Shown here: one piece after another, positions 53,070-62,460 of the stretch
How positions within the stretch are numbered: the stretch's first letter is position 1
Layout of the letters: each line of letters opens with the position of its first letter
NCBI GenBank assembly: GCA_019828595.1
Contig: JAHQRK010000013.1
Coordinates: 124,001 to 188,000 of the forward strand
Length of the DNA stretch: 64,000 nucleotides
Direction of reading: 5' to 3'
Source: Aphanomyces cochlioides
Lineage: Eukaryota > Oomycota > Saprolegniomycetes > Saprolegniales > Verrucalvaceae
Notes under the pieces: generated by a model
The model's input: only the letters and a program-made list of their open reading frames with translations
The model's database searches: none
What the model was told of the DNA's origin: nothing
Position numbers and translations under genes: made by a program

Positions 53070-53866
53070 ATGTTCATTTACAGGCCATGCGTGTTGATAT
53101 GCCATGCCGATTTATGCAGCTTGGGCGTGTCGGAAAACAAAGTTGATGGCGCTGCGTCGGTCGCACTGGTGTCGAATTTGTCGACGCAGAGCTATGGCTT
53201 GATCACGCTAGTGCTAAGCCACTACGATGTTGGTTTTCGGTGCTCTGGCGGCGCTTTCTGATGCGATTCCTAGACAACAATGAATTGCTCGGCTTTGCGA
53301 AAGCGCTCTGTGCCAACAAAACGTACCACACGCTCGACTTGAGCCGCAATTTGATCGGCGCCAACGAAGCGCTCAACGTCGTGCAGCCAGATTTGACAAC
53401 GGGGGGGGGGCATGCTCACGAGCAACAACCACTGACGAGCCTGAACCTGAGCTGGAACTTTTTGCCCCTCAACAGCGCCGTCGAGCTCGGCCGCGCGCTC
53501 GCCCTCAACAATTGTAAGCGCTTTCAGCCCCTTCTAGCGTCTTATGGATGGAACTAGCGCTCAAGACGCCTAACTTGAGCTACAATGCATTTGGGAACGA
53601 CGGCGCGCAGGCCATTGCACGCGCGTTGCAGCACAATATGTGCCTCGAGACGCTCGATCTGTCGCAAAACAATATTGCAAGCCGCGCAGCGTTTGTCATT
53701 GCGCAGTGGCTCAACCAGAACGACTCGCTAGCAACGCTGCTCATGGATGGCAATCCGCTCGGCCGTGTCGGCGACCAGACGCTCCTCCAAGCGATTTCCA
53801 CCGCGGGCCATCGCGATCTGCACATTTCCCTCGCAGGCTACAACTTTGAAATCGACGACCACTGAT
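53070..53866 (+). pseudogene. Leucine-rich-repeat gene remnant (RNI/NLRC-type)
   Basis: LRR units of the 28-residue RNI type: TYHTLDLSRNLIGANEALNV, PLTSLNLSWNFLPLNSAVEL, LETLDLSQNNIASRAAFVIA, SLATLLMDGNPLGRVGD. A 44-nt intron (53514-53557, GT-AG) joins LALNN to SLKTPNLSYNAFGNDGAQ in frame. Upstream, units run through two frameshifts between 53225 and 53270 (LSHYDVGF, then ALAALSDA, then FLDNNELLGFAKALC). A run of ten G lies at 53401-53410. The C-terminal end at 53866 is intact. Such LRR proteins are common intracellular binding proteins in oomycetes; this copy has probably lost its start. Confidence 0.72.
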
Positions 53867-54177
53867 CTTTTGATCCCCTCGACGCGACGGTACGTCCATC
53901 GACATCGTTTGAAGCGTCTAGACTCTCCTGGGCTCCTCGGTGGCGTGAACGTGTGGCGTCTTTGTGTTTCCTCTCGGTCTATTTCCATGTTGCAGTGCAT
54001 GGCGTGTCGACTTCGCGTGATTTGTTGCCTTGTTTCACGTGGAATGCTCTCTTCCAAGGCTTGGTAAGGTGTTGGATCGTTCCAAACGCCACTGAGTGTC
54101 GGTTCGTCTGTTCGTTCTTGTCGTGTGATCTTCAATTCGTCAAGTGTTTTTTGCACTGCCGCGACTAGGGTGAAATC

Positions 54178-54360
54178 GGCACTTTGGCATTTACTATTAA
54201 TACACCCATTCCCACTCCCTTATAAATACCTCTTAAAATTTATTTTTTGTACGGGAAGACTCTTAAACATTATAAGTTATCCCATAGAATTGGCTGATTA
54301 TACGGGAGAAATTCCATTCCCATAAAAATTATAGTGAGTGGGAACGGGAAAGTGCGAGTT
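54178..54360. mobile_element. Possible small MITE
   Basis: The left GCACTTTGGC ... TTCCCACTCCCTTATAA and the right read inwards GCACTTTCCC ... TTCCCACTCACTATAA are related inverted ends about 180 bp apart. No clear target duplication. Confidence 0.4.
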
Positions 54361-54797
54361 TCGAAATCTCCCTTATATCGCCCTACACCTCTGTCCATTC
54401 CTTTATAAATTGATGAACAAAATAATCATTTTATAGAGTATTTTTTGGACCAATTCTTGGAGTTGATACAAATGTAAGTATTTGCTCGAAAATTTCCCTT
54501 TTCGATCCCACTGAAAAGACGCCATATTGTGTGTGAGATCTCAGTCACTTTAAAGTTACTTTGACTATATTCTGACGCTCTTGGCAGCCTTAATAGCTGC
54601 TGCGACGATTGCTATCGAAATATCATCTGTACAAGAAATACAGTCCTCGAAAGATATTACAGCAGTTCTCCAGTTTTCGCCTCCCACTTCAAACTTATAT
54701 CCTGTATAATATTATTTTGCTTGGATTATTTATTTTGACAGTACTTAATATTAATACGATACATTTTTTGAAACATAATTTGTTTTCAATAATATTA
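54361..54797. other. AT-rich stretch without a gene
   Basis: No supported feature; ends at the MITE starting 54798. Confidence 0.3.
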
Positions 54798-55214
54798 TTG
54801 ATTTGATACAAATTTTGGGTGGGTGCTCAATCGAATCACGCCGGCAAATCGATCCACCAATCGTGCCGATTGGCCGAAATTTTCAGAAATGATTTTGATT
54901 GGCTGTTCAATTGGGAATACAGTGTTTGCTCGTTCTTGCCATAAACGATTGCCAACTGTCGACGCTTAATTCCGAGGAAGAAGTAACCGTACAAACAGTG
55001 CATGGCGGTGTTCGTGCTGGCGTGGTGCGATATGGCTGACTCGATGGCGCTCATGTGTCGACAACTAGAAATCAAATGAAGAAATATCATCAATTGATTG
55101 GACAATTTTACCCACTAAAAAGAATGCACAAATAGCCAATAGGATCGGTTTTGGATCGATTGTGCTGGCTGTGATAAACCATGCCAAAATCCGAAATTTC
55201 ACTCGAAAGCACAA
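54798..55214. mobile_element. 417-bp MITE with TA target duplication (copy 2)
   Basis: Almost identical to 27382-27794 over the whole length, with the same ends and TA on both sides (54796-54797, 55215-55216). The two copies differ by scattered substitutions and a short length change near 55115. High identity implies recent transposition of this family. Confidence 0.85.
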
Positions 55215-55682
55215 TAATACCCTGATATAAATTTTGAAAAATGCGTGAGGCAATAACTGGGGGATTACTGTATTTTTAAAAGAATTTTGAATTTCATTCA
55301 ATTCTCCCACCCAACTTGAACGTCAAAACGTGTCGTACTATGTAGTACTGGCTGTAAAAATAAAACAGAAGAACTCCAAACGGAAAGTCTTCGACATAAA
55401 CGTCCCACGTAGTTTACTGACCAGCTGTGGATTTGTGTCTTTGTCTGTCACGTGTATGGGATTGGCTGTAAATCCTATGAAAAATTATCTATTTAAAGAT
55501 ATTTGACACCTCACGAAATCCAAGCGAAATACTCCAAAAATCTATATCTTGTTTGAGAGATATCAATTTTGCGATCGTCATTTCAATATCCACAAGCTCC
55601 AGCACATGAAGTCTGTCTGTCGTCCGCACTGATCGACAAGGGATGAATCGAAGAGAGATGAAATGGTACTTTGTATTCATTC

Positions 55683-57932
55683 TTATGTTGCAAATCTACT
55701 TCTAGGACAAAGAATGGATTCATTGGTTTTCTTTTGTTGTGATGGCTGCGGCTGTTGCCGTTTGGGTCTTTGGTTTTGGCTCGTTGCTTGTTTGGCTCCT
55801 TGGCTTTGGCTCGTTGTTTGTTTGGCTCCTTGGCTTTGGCTCGTTGCTGCTGCTGTTTGGCTCCTTGGCTGTGGCTCGTTGTGGCTGTGACTCGTCATGG
55901 CTTGTTCTGGCTGTGGGGTAGCTCGTTCTGGCTTTTGAATTGAGCTGCCAGTGATGAGCCGAAGTGGTCCAATTCCGTCGAGATTTATCCCGCTCCACCA
56001 CAAATTCCAAAGATCTTGTACTTTGCACGTGGGGAATCGAAATCCTTGAGGAACAATGTGGAGTTTTACTCCCCAGGCATGTGTTGGAAAACCATGCGAG
56101 GTGTATTGTCAGTGTTGGCAGGCAATGATGGAGCTGGTAGGCAGGAGATGGATTGACCGAATGATGGGACACCAGCATGAGATCGGTCAAGCAAGTCAGT
56201 CAATTTGTCACACAGTTGTTTGAACTCTTCGTTCAGGCTACCGACAGCTGAAATGCTTGCACCTACACGTGAGCATACTGCATCTGGAAGCGATTGGGTA
56301 GTTGTGGTCAATGTGTCAGCCAAGTTTCTCAGAGTATTTTCAACAGTACAAATTCGCTCGGAAAGAGCCACATGGGGTGGGATGCCGCTGGCAACCATGC
56401 ATGACGTTGCATTTCGCATGGAACCAGTCACCACTTGAGATTTGAGCTTTGCGAGATGGCCAGAGTTCCACAAAAGAGTCAAAAAGAATGGATGGGATGG
56501 GTGAAGGCTAGTTTTGAGGAATTCGGCATGATACACGATTGATGCGAGAAGGAACGGGAGCACCGAAGAAAACCCTCTAGGGTAAAATGTCCTGTATCCA
56601 GGCAAGATGGCTTCCCATTCAGGAATTGTCGATGCTTGCTGAGTGAAATGTGGCGGTAATACAGCAAACTCGATTCCATTCATGTCCAGCCCTACATAAA
56701 GTTATCAACATGAACGATTACTTCATTACCTGCAGCAGCTCTTCCAACTTGCTGGTCGCCGCCAGCTCCAGCAAATATATATCTGCCTTGCACACAGCCT
56801 AAACTCCATCCCGCTCGCAACCACACTGAGACAGCCTGTGGGCCCGCAGGCGAGTTGAATAAAGCCGTCGATACGCCTTTCCGAAGTGAATGAGTTCCGA
56901 TGTCTTTGGCGCTCACGCTAATTTCCGTCATCCTTTCGTTTTCATCTATACAAATGCGATGCAGCCAACTGGCGAAGCTTTCCTTAACATTCACGTCGAA
57001 CAAGTGCCGACATTCCCTCCCGACGAGCACCCAGAGTAAACACAAGGAGTCCTAGGCTACAATGTCTATGATACACAACACTTTCAAGATATAAAAATGC
57101 TACCTCGGTATAGGGCAAATCGTAGGTTCAAATGGATTTGCGTAGACATGGCGAGGCCATGCCATTTTACCTTCCTGGTCATTTTTTGTGCGACCAATCT
57201 TGATGACTAACGCATCACCTACAGCTTTGAAGCTAAATTGTAGAATACTATTTACCTTGCCATGAAATATGGTCAAATCGGATGGATGCAGTGGATTCAG
57301 CTCGTGTCATCAAATTCCATGAAAGAACTAGAAAGCAATGGACTGGCGCGCCGTACTTAGAGTTTGACAGGGCTTTCTGAGTCCGAAATCGGTAAGCTAT
57401 TCTCTTCTCTTATTTGAATTTTTTTGAACATGCATACCTTCGGTGGTCAAGGGAATCTTACCCTCTTGCATGGACATTGTTCCGTTCTCATTAAACTTTG
57501 CTACCTGCCTCTTGTAACCATTGGCAAAAGCTAGATATTATTAGCGGTTAGTGTACAGATGATATTACCTTTGAGCATGTCGTCTAGATCTTTCGGAATT
57601 TCCACTTTTCCCTCTTCATGTAGAAACTTTATTGCGTTGATGTACCCATTCACTGTTGAGTACGAGTTGGGGATATTTGTTTTGCCGCTTGAGACCCCAC
57701 GTTTGCGTTTAACTGTCACGGAAGCCAGAAACGATTTGCATGTGCTTGTTGTGAGAGGGAGCTGGATCACGTCACCCACAACTGCACCAGGGACAGACGA
57801 TTGGAGCCATTTCTTCAAATGAACATTCATGGTATTGTATTGAGAGCGTGTGTGCTCGGCAACTCGAGCTCGAAGCACCTTGTCGCCTGGGTCTTCTGCG
57901 ACAGTGGCGCCTGCCTTACGTTTTTCAACCAT
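55683..57932 (-). pseudogene. Crypton tyrosine recombinase with repeat-expanded C-terminus
   Basis: It starts MVEKRKAGATVAEDPGDKVL at 57932 with TRSQYNTMNVHLKKWL. Later exons carry the first Arg (ASIRFDHISWQ, near 57290), RHVYANPFEPTICPI, then HSLRKGVSTALF and WLRAGWSLGCVQGRYIF in 56692-57045. Short introns with GT-AG lie near 57255 and 57090. The C-terminal domain (56066-56683) has PPHVALSERICTVENTL, and after a frame change DLWNLWWSGINLDGIGPLRL, then a run of ten-residue repeats coded by a minisatellite. There is a frameshift near 57020. Catalytic residues remain, so only a few lesions separate it from a working copy. Confidence 0.8.
55768..55890. repeat. 30-bp minisatellite inside the Crypton C-terminus
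   Basis: About four copies of a unit containing TTTGGCTCCTTGGCTTTGGC. It encodes, on minus, ten-residue repeats of SQSQGAK type in the frame that continues from the conserved LWNLWW block. No such repeats exist in the other Cryptons here. Confidence 0.75.
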
Positions 57933-57939
57933 GAAAATT

Positions 57940-58711
57940 GCAAATGATCAAACAACAAAGGCAACCTTTTCCGGATAAGACTTTTCACAAAAATTCCGCG
58001 ATCCTGATCTATCTCCCAGATAGTTTTTCTTCATACAAACTTCTATACAAAATATCAAATAGTTCAAACAACAGTTGACTGCGACGAAGCAAGAACGAAA
58101 GGAATATTTTCGCTATCCAATGAAATATCCGGTCAAACGTTTCGCAATGTACAACTACTAAGCTTAGTATTTGATGATGGAGGTATACTCATCCGCAACG
58201 TATCCGAATGACATTGGATTCAACAGGACCTTTATACTTTAATACATCGAGACTCGACCCAAATACCAAGTCTGGCTGGAGCTACATGTTGCTCTGAGCA
58301 GTATACAGCTTCTTGCGGCGGCGCTAGTCGTGTTTCAACTTTCTTCGCTTGCGACGACGATTGGGCTCGTTCTGGGGATTCGTGGCGACCAGGAGAGCCC
58401 TTCTTCGAGTCTTTACGAGAGCTGCTCTTTGTCAAACCCTTTCCAAGGCGAGCGCATTTTTGCATGTCCATGTACGTTGCATTTGCGAGCTGATGTCGGC
58501 GATCACATGGAGCGTGCGTGCAATGAGAATCGCCGGCACTTTGCTGGACGTTGCGCAAGTCGCGGCAAAGACGGCCACCGCGGTGAACGTTTGGCAGTTT
58601 CTCGTGATTTGATTCAATTTGTGCTTCCTCGCTTTCTTCTCGCACGCGTCGTCGGGAGTCTTGACGAGAATCAATGGGAATTACCTGCCCATCTCGCGAG
58701 GTAGGTCATAG
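57940..58711. other. Intergenic, basic coding-like frame on minus
   Basis: The minus frame 58232-58645 ends in a Lys/Ser/Arg-rich part (SSSRKDSKKGSPGRHESPER) that recalls the tails of the two secreted proteins. The preceding hydrophobic stretch (TFTAVAVFAATCATSS) is in another frame. This could be a broken third relative; I cannot confirm it. Confidence 0.3.
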
Positions 58712-58772
58712 GTTTTTAGGTTTTATTTAGGTTTCTTGGTACGTGGTTTTTAGGTTTTATTTAGGTTTCTTG
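58712..58772. repeat. 27-bp direct duplication with telomere-like words
   Basis: GTTTTTAGGTTTTATTTAGG plus TTTCTTG occurs twice (58712-58738, 58746-58772), separated by 7 bp. TTTAGG is close to the oomycete telomere unit. The second copy runs directly into the coding part of zinc-binding copy Z. Confidence 0.75.
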
Positions 58773-59172
58773 CGTCCGCCATGGTGGGCGTCCGCGATGC
58801 CGTCATGAAAACTGCGAGATGAATCAACGCGTGGGCGAATTTTGCTCCCGCCATGCGAGTCCAAACCTCAAGAGAAGATGCTCCGAGCCTGGCTGTGCGA
58901 AACAAGCGCACGCGAGGGGGAAATGCGTTCGCCATGGCGGCGGCCGCTTGTGCAAAGTGCCGGGCTGTCCCAAGCACGTCCGACAGAGCGGCTATTGCTT
59001 GAATCACTGGTACAGCTTAAGAGAGACGACAAAGTTGGAGTCCAAGCAGAGCGAACCGATGTCACACGACGTCCCCAAACAGTCAATCAAACACCTCCTC
59101 AACGACGACATCCCCGCGACAGACTTCTCGTGGTGCGCGATACCATTCCGCATGCCATTCGTTCCCAACTAG
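58771..59172 (+). pseudogene. Cys/His-repeat zinc-binding protein, 5'-truncated (copy Z)
   Basis: The frame opens inside the repeat region (CVRHGGRPRCRHENCEMNQR), continues FCSRHASPNLKRRCSEPGCA and CKVPGCPKHVRQSGYCLNHW, and ends with IKHLLNDDIPATDFSW, the C-terminal motif of copies X and Y. The first two repeats are absent and replaced by the 27-bp duplication, so the 5' part was lost at 58771. A downstream ATG at 58819 could still start a protein of 117 residues. It lies on the opposite strand to copies X and Y. Confidence 0.75.
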
Positions 59173-59528
59173 AAGCCTTAAATAGCACGCTCGTCACTTC
59201 TTTCGACCGTCTTCTCCGCTTCATCGTAGCACCAAGGAATATATGGCACAATCGTCGAAAAGCACATGCTGTCGAACTAATATCGTTACTGGTTGTGCCG
59301 TAACCAGAGCTTAAATCCTCGGAATCCCCCTTGTCCTCCCACTGGTTCCCCCTGACCCCCCCCCCGAATAAAGCCCCCCAACTTTGGGCAGACCGACGAG
59401 AGTGATCACGATGAAGTAATGTTTGCTTGTACAGATGATATAGTGTCTAATACGATGTAGTACGTTCCCCGTGGCGAATTGTTACGTCAAACGACAAGAG
59501 CCAAACTCCCCCCGAGAGGAATCCACAA
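59173..59528. other. Intergenic, no gene
   Basis: Contains a run of ten C (59356-59365) and no supported coding frame. Confidence 0.35.
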
Positions 59529-59876
59529 GTGGCATCCCATCCATCGCAATGCCATCCAAAAGCAAGCGAGTCGTCTCAAAGGCGGCAAATCTTAACTCGA
59601 TCAGTAGTAACAATACTTTTCCTCGATTCTCTCCAAGTTGACGCCGCTTGGCTGCGTTTGCAAGTCATTTGTCCACTTGTCATCAAAGCCACGCTGGAAT
59701 TTTCTTTGCGGCACCGTCTGGATGCGACAAGATGTTACATGGAAGTTCCAGCTTGTTTCAACGCCACATGGTGGAACAATCAGCGACGCCCGTGGGTATT
59801 TCCAGGCGTGCCGCTTCCTCCACCACCAGACACCACGAACAATTCGAGTTGTTCTCACTACGGGCTTGCTCGTTAG
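59529..59876 (+). CDS. Hypothetical small protein
   Basis: A 115-codon frame with PACFNATWWNNQRRPWVFPG and a Pro-rich stretch (GVPLPPPP). No signal peptide or domain is recognised, and an overlapping minus frame of similar length (59601-59930) exists, so the coding status is doubtful. Confidence 0.25.
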   Translation: MASHPSQCHPKASESSQRRQILTRSVVTILFLDSLQVDAAWLRLQVICPLVIKATLEFSLRHRLDATRCYMEVPACFNATWWNNQRRPWVFPGVPLPPPPDTTNNSSCSHYGLAR

Positions 59877-59913
59877 GACGCTCAGGTTGTTGATTCTCCA
59901 CTGGTAATAAGTA

Positions 59914-60233
59914 TTGTCTTTTTCGTCCAAATTTCAAAATCGACGAAATTTGTGTGATCAATCTGGCAATAGTGAATTCAAGTATAATCGGAAGGTATTG
60001 TTTGATTGATTCAAAATTTCCGAACTTGGCTGAAATCGATAAAACTTTGATTCAATCACCAATCGAACCAGCCAATCAGAGTCCAGAGTTTGTTTAAAAC
60101 ACACACAAAACACACCAACACACACACATTAATTCATGTACCTTCCGATTATACTTGAATTCACTATTGCCAGATTGATCACACAAATTTCGTCGATTTT
60201 GATCAAAACTGTAAATTTGGACGAAAAAGACAA
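59914..60233. mobile_element. 320-bp MITE with long inverted arms and TA target duplication
   Basis: The ends TTGTCTTTTTCGTCCAAATT are inverted repeats. The match continues for about 85 bp on each side (through GTGTGATCAATCTGGCAATA), leaving a centre rich in CACACA. TA flanks both ends (59912-59913, 60234-60235). Its RNA would fold into one long hairpin. It lies just beyond the 3' end of the kinase gene. Confidence 0.85.
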
Positions 60234-60450
60234 TACCAAGTCTTTCTGTCTTTGGTGGATTTTTTCGTGACTATCGTGTCTTCCCCCGGCATTTCCAGCT
60301 CATCAAGTCGTGCTTCTAGCCATTCTTTGTACTTGTCGGCTTCAGTGTGCAATTCTTCAAGGGGGACTTTATTCACCCCTGAGCGCCCCCTCGAGTTCCC
60401 CCCTCGAGTTCCCCCCCTCCATTTCAGGTCACAAAACATACATTGAACAC

Positions 60451-62438
60451 TTAGAATCGAAGTTGGCTCATTATCTCGACGAGCTCGGCTGCCGTGGGGC
60501 GTTTCAGCGGGTCTAATTGCAAACAGTCGTTGATAATTTCTCGGATTGCGTGGGGGCACGTGGGGGTCAACTTTGGCCTCAATTCCCCGACAACAACTTT
60601 GACAACGATGGCGACTTCGAGCAGCGCATCGCCCGTTTCATCGCGGACGTTGTGATATGGGATTTCATGCGTGTCCATTTCGGACAACACCATGCCAAAG
60701 CTGAAGATATCTGCGGCAACTGTAAATCGCCCGCCGTTCAAAATCTCGGGGGCGGCCCATCGATACGTGCCAACTTCCAGCGTCATCGTCTTGGAGTGGA
60801 CTTCCCGCGAGACGCCAAAGTCGCTCAGCTTGCTCGGCTTGGCCGAATCGAGGAGTACATTGCGGGATTTCACATCGCGGTGGATGATCTTTTGGCTGTG
60901 CAAGTAGGCGAGCCCGTGGAGAATATCCGTCGCAGAGCGAGCTTTGTGCGTCCACGCCCAGTCGGGATTCTTCTTGAGGAAATCGTACAAGTCGCCCATG
61001 TCCATGTACTCCAACACCAGCTCAATCGAGTGCAATTGCGTCCAGCTCGCCCCCAAGAAGGCGACAATGTATGGATTTGTCAATCTACACGTGAAAAATT
61101 CAAATTTTGCAAAAAGCATCAAGGCAAACCGTGCGAGGAGCTTGACTTCGTTGATAAACTTTTGGATTTGCTCGATGGAATTTAAGGCGCCGTGGGTTAG
61201 CGTCTTGATCGCCACAGGCTGGCCTTCATATGTCCCAAGCCAGACTTCGCCAAAGCCACCATGGCCTAGGATTTTCTTCTTTTGTACATTTTCCACTCGG
61301 TAGTGCTTGAGATCTTCCCAGTCCAAGTACTGCATCATTTGCGACTCCTACACAGGCAGCGTTGACCTCTCTGCGGTGTAAATCCAATCGTACCGACGTG
61401 ACTTCGTAGGGGGATTCAACTTCGCCGTACGTGGTGTTGCCAAACGTGCCATGGGACGTCACGTCTTCCTTGACATGCTCTGGCGCTTTAGATTTCTTGA
61501 AATGGCGGCGGAGGAAGAATACCAGCAATAAAACAACGGCAAGACAGTCGACGGCAATGCCAACGTCTCGCCCCGTGTTGGAAGAACCTGAATCTGTCGA
61601 CTGTGTGGGCAGAGCGAGTCCCCCGACTCCCCCCGGGGCGATCGAGGGGGAAGACGTCGTCGTCGAGGGGGCGACAGTCGTTGCATTTGGGTAGACGCAC
61701 ATATCGTACGAGCCTTCGCCGTCGATCACAAGCTGCTCGATCGTTCCGTTGGTAATATTGACGCAGGCATTTTTATCGATCGAGTACTTGGACCCCGCCA
61801 TCGTCTTGGTGCTGGCTTTCCGGAGCGCATTGAGGGAATCCCATGACAAATCGAATTGGAGAATCGTGCAGTTTTGCGCTTTTAAGACATCGATCGCCCC
61901 AAATGTGACGTTGGAAATGCGCACGTCCTTGTTGTCATTGATGGTGAAATGGAGCGTTTGGCTCAAGTTCAAATTGGTCAAGTTGCCGATCATGTTGTGG
62001 CTCAGGTCCAAGTTATTCATTCGTGCGTGCCTTGTTGGCAAACGAGAAATTCGATGGAATTGTCGTCAAGTTGGTGTAGTAGAACGCTGTCGAGGATGGC
62101 CATTCAATGTCGAGTGGAAAGTCATTCAGCGTCGTCTTCTCGGGCGTGTCTTTGCCTTGGAAGACAAAAGCCAACTGGAGCGGGGGGAACTTGAGCCCCT
62201 TCAAGCTGGCAACCGCGCCACCGTTGATGACAAGTCCTGGTGTTTTCGAGGCCGAGACGTCGCCAACATGGTCAATCAACGACGAACTGCTGTCTCCGAT
62301 CGTCTTGCATTGGTTATTCACGACGCAATACCCGACAGTGATCGTCAATTGACTGGCATCGCAAAACGCCGCTTCGGTCGTTGCTGTCGCAGTATACGCA
62401 GCATATTTGCACGGCGACGTCGTGGCGGCGGAAGCCAT
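60451..62438 (-). pseudogene. LRR-transmembrane TKL kinase (receptor-like), frameshifted
   Basis: Reading leftwards from 62438, the extracellular part has paired Cys (SPCKYAAY, GYCVVNNQCKT), then LRR-like repeats (MNNLDLSHNMIGNLTNLNLS, TFGAIDVLKAQNC). A Ser/Thr linker precedes a transmembrane helix (GIAVDCLAVVLLLVFFL) with an RRHFKKSK stop-transfer. The cytosolic kinase (60451-61338) shows GHGGFGEVWLG, VAIK, IIHRDVKSRNVLLD, SDFGVSRE and GTYRWAAPE, all intact. A 45-nt intron (61085-61129, GT-AG) is in frame without stops and splits LLAR-LTNPYIV. Frameshifts lie near 62030 and 61345, separating ectodomain, linker and kinase. No signal peptide is seen at the start. TKL receptor-like kinases are greatly expanded in oomycetes. 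Confidence 0.85.
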
Positions 62439-62460
62439 CGCAGCGCCAATTTCCAATTGA

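Noticed and set aside
58330..58704. Plus-strand 124-codon frame as a gene leading into zinc-binding copy Z
   Set aside because: No Cys/His repeats, and the splice phases needed to join it to 58771 do not agree.
49600..59172. Genuine WRKY transcription factors
   Set aside because: No WRKYGQK motif is present; only short Cys/His repeats, so the common database name is misleading.
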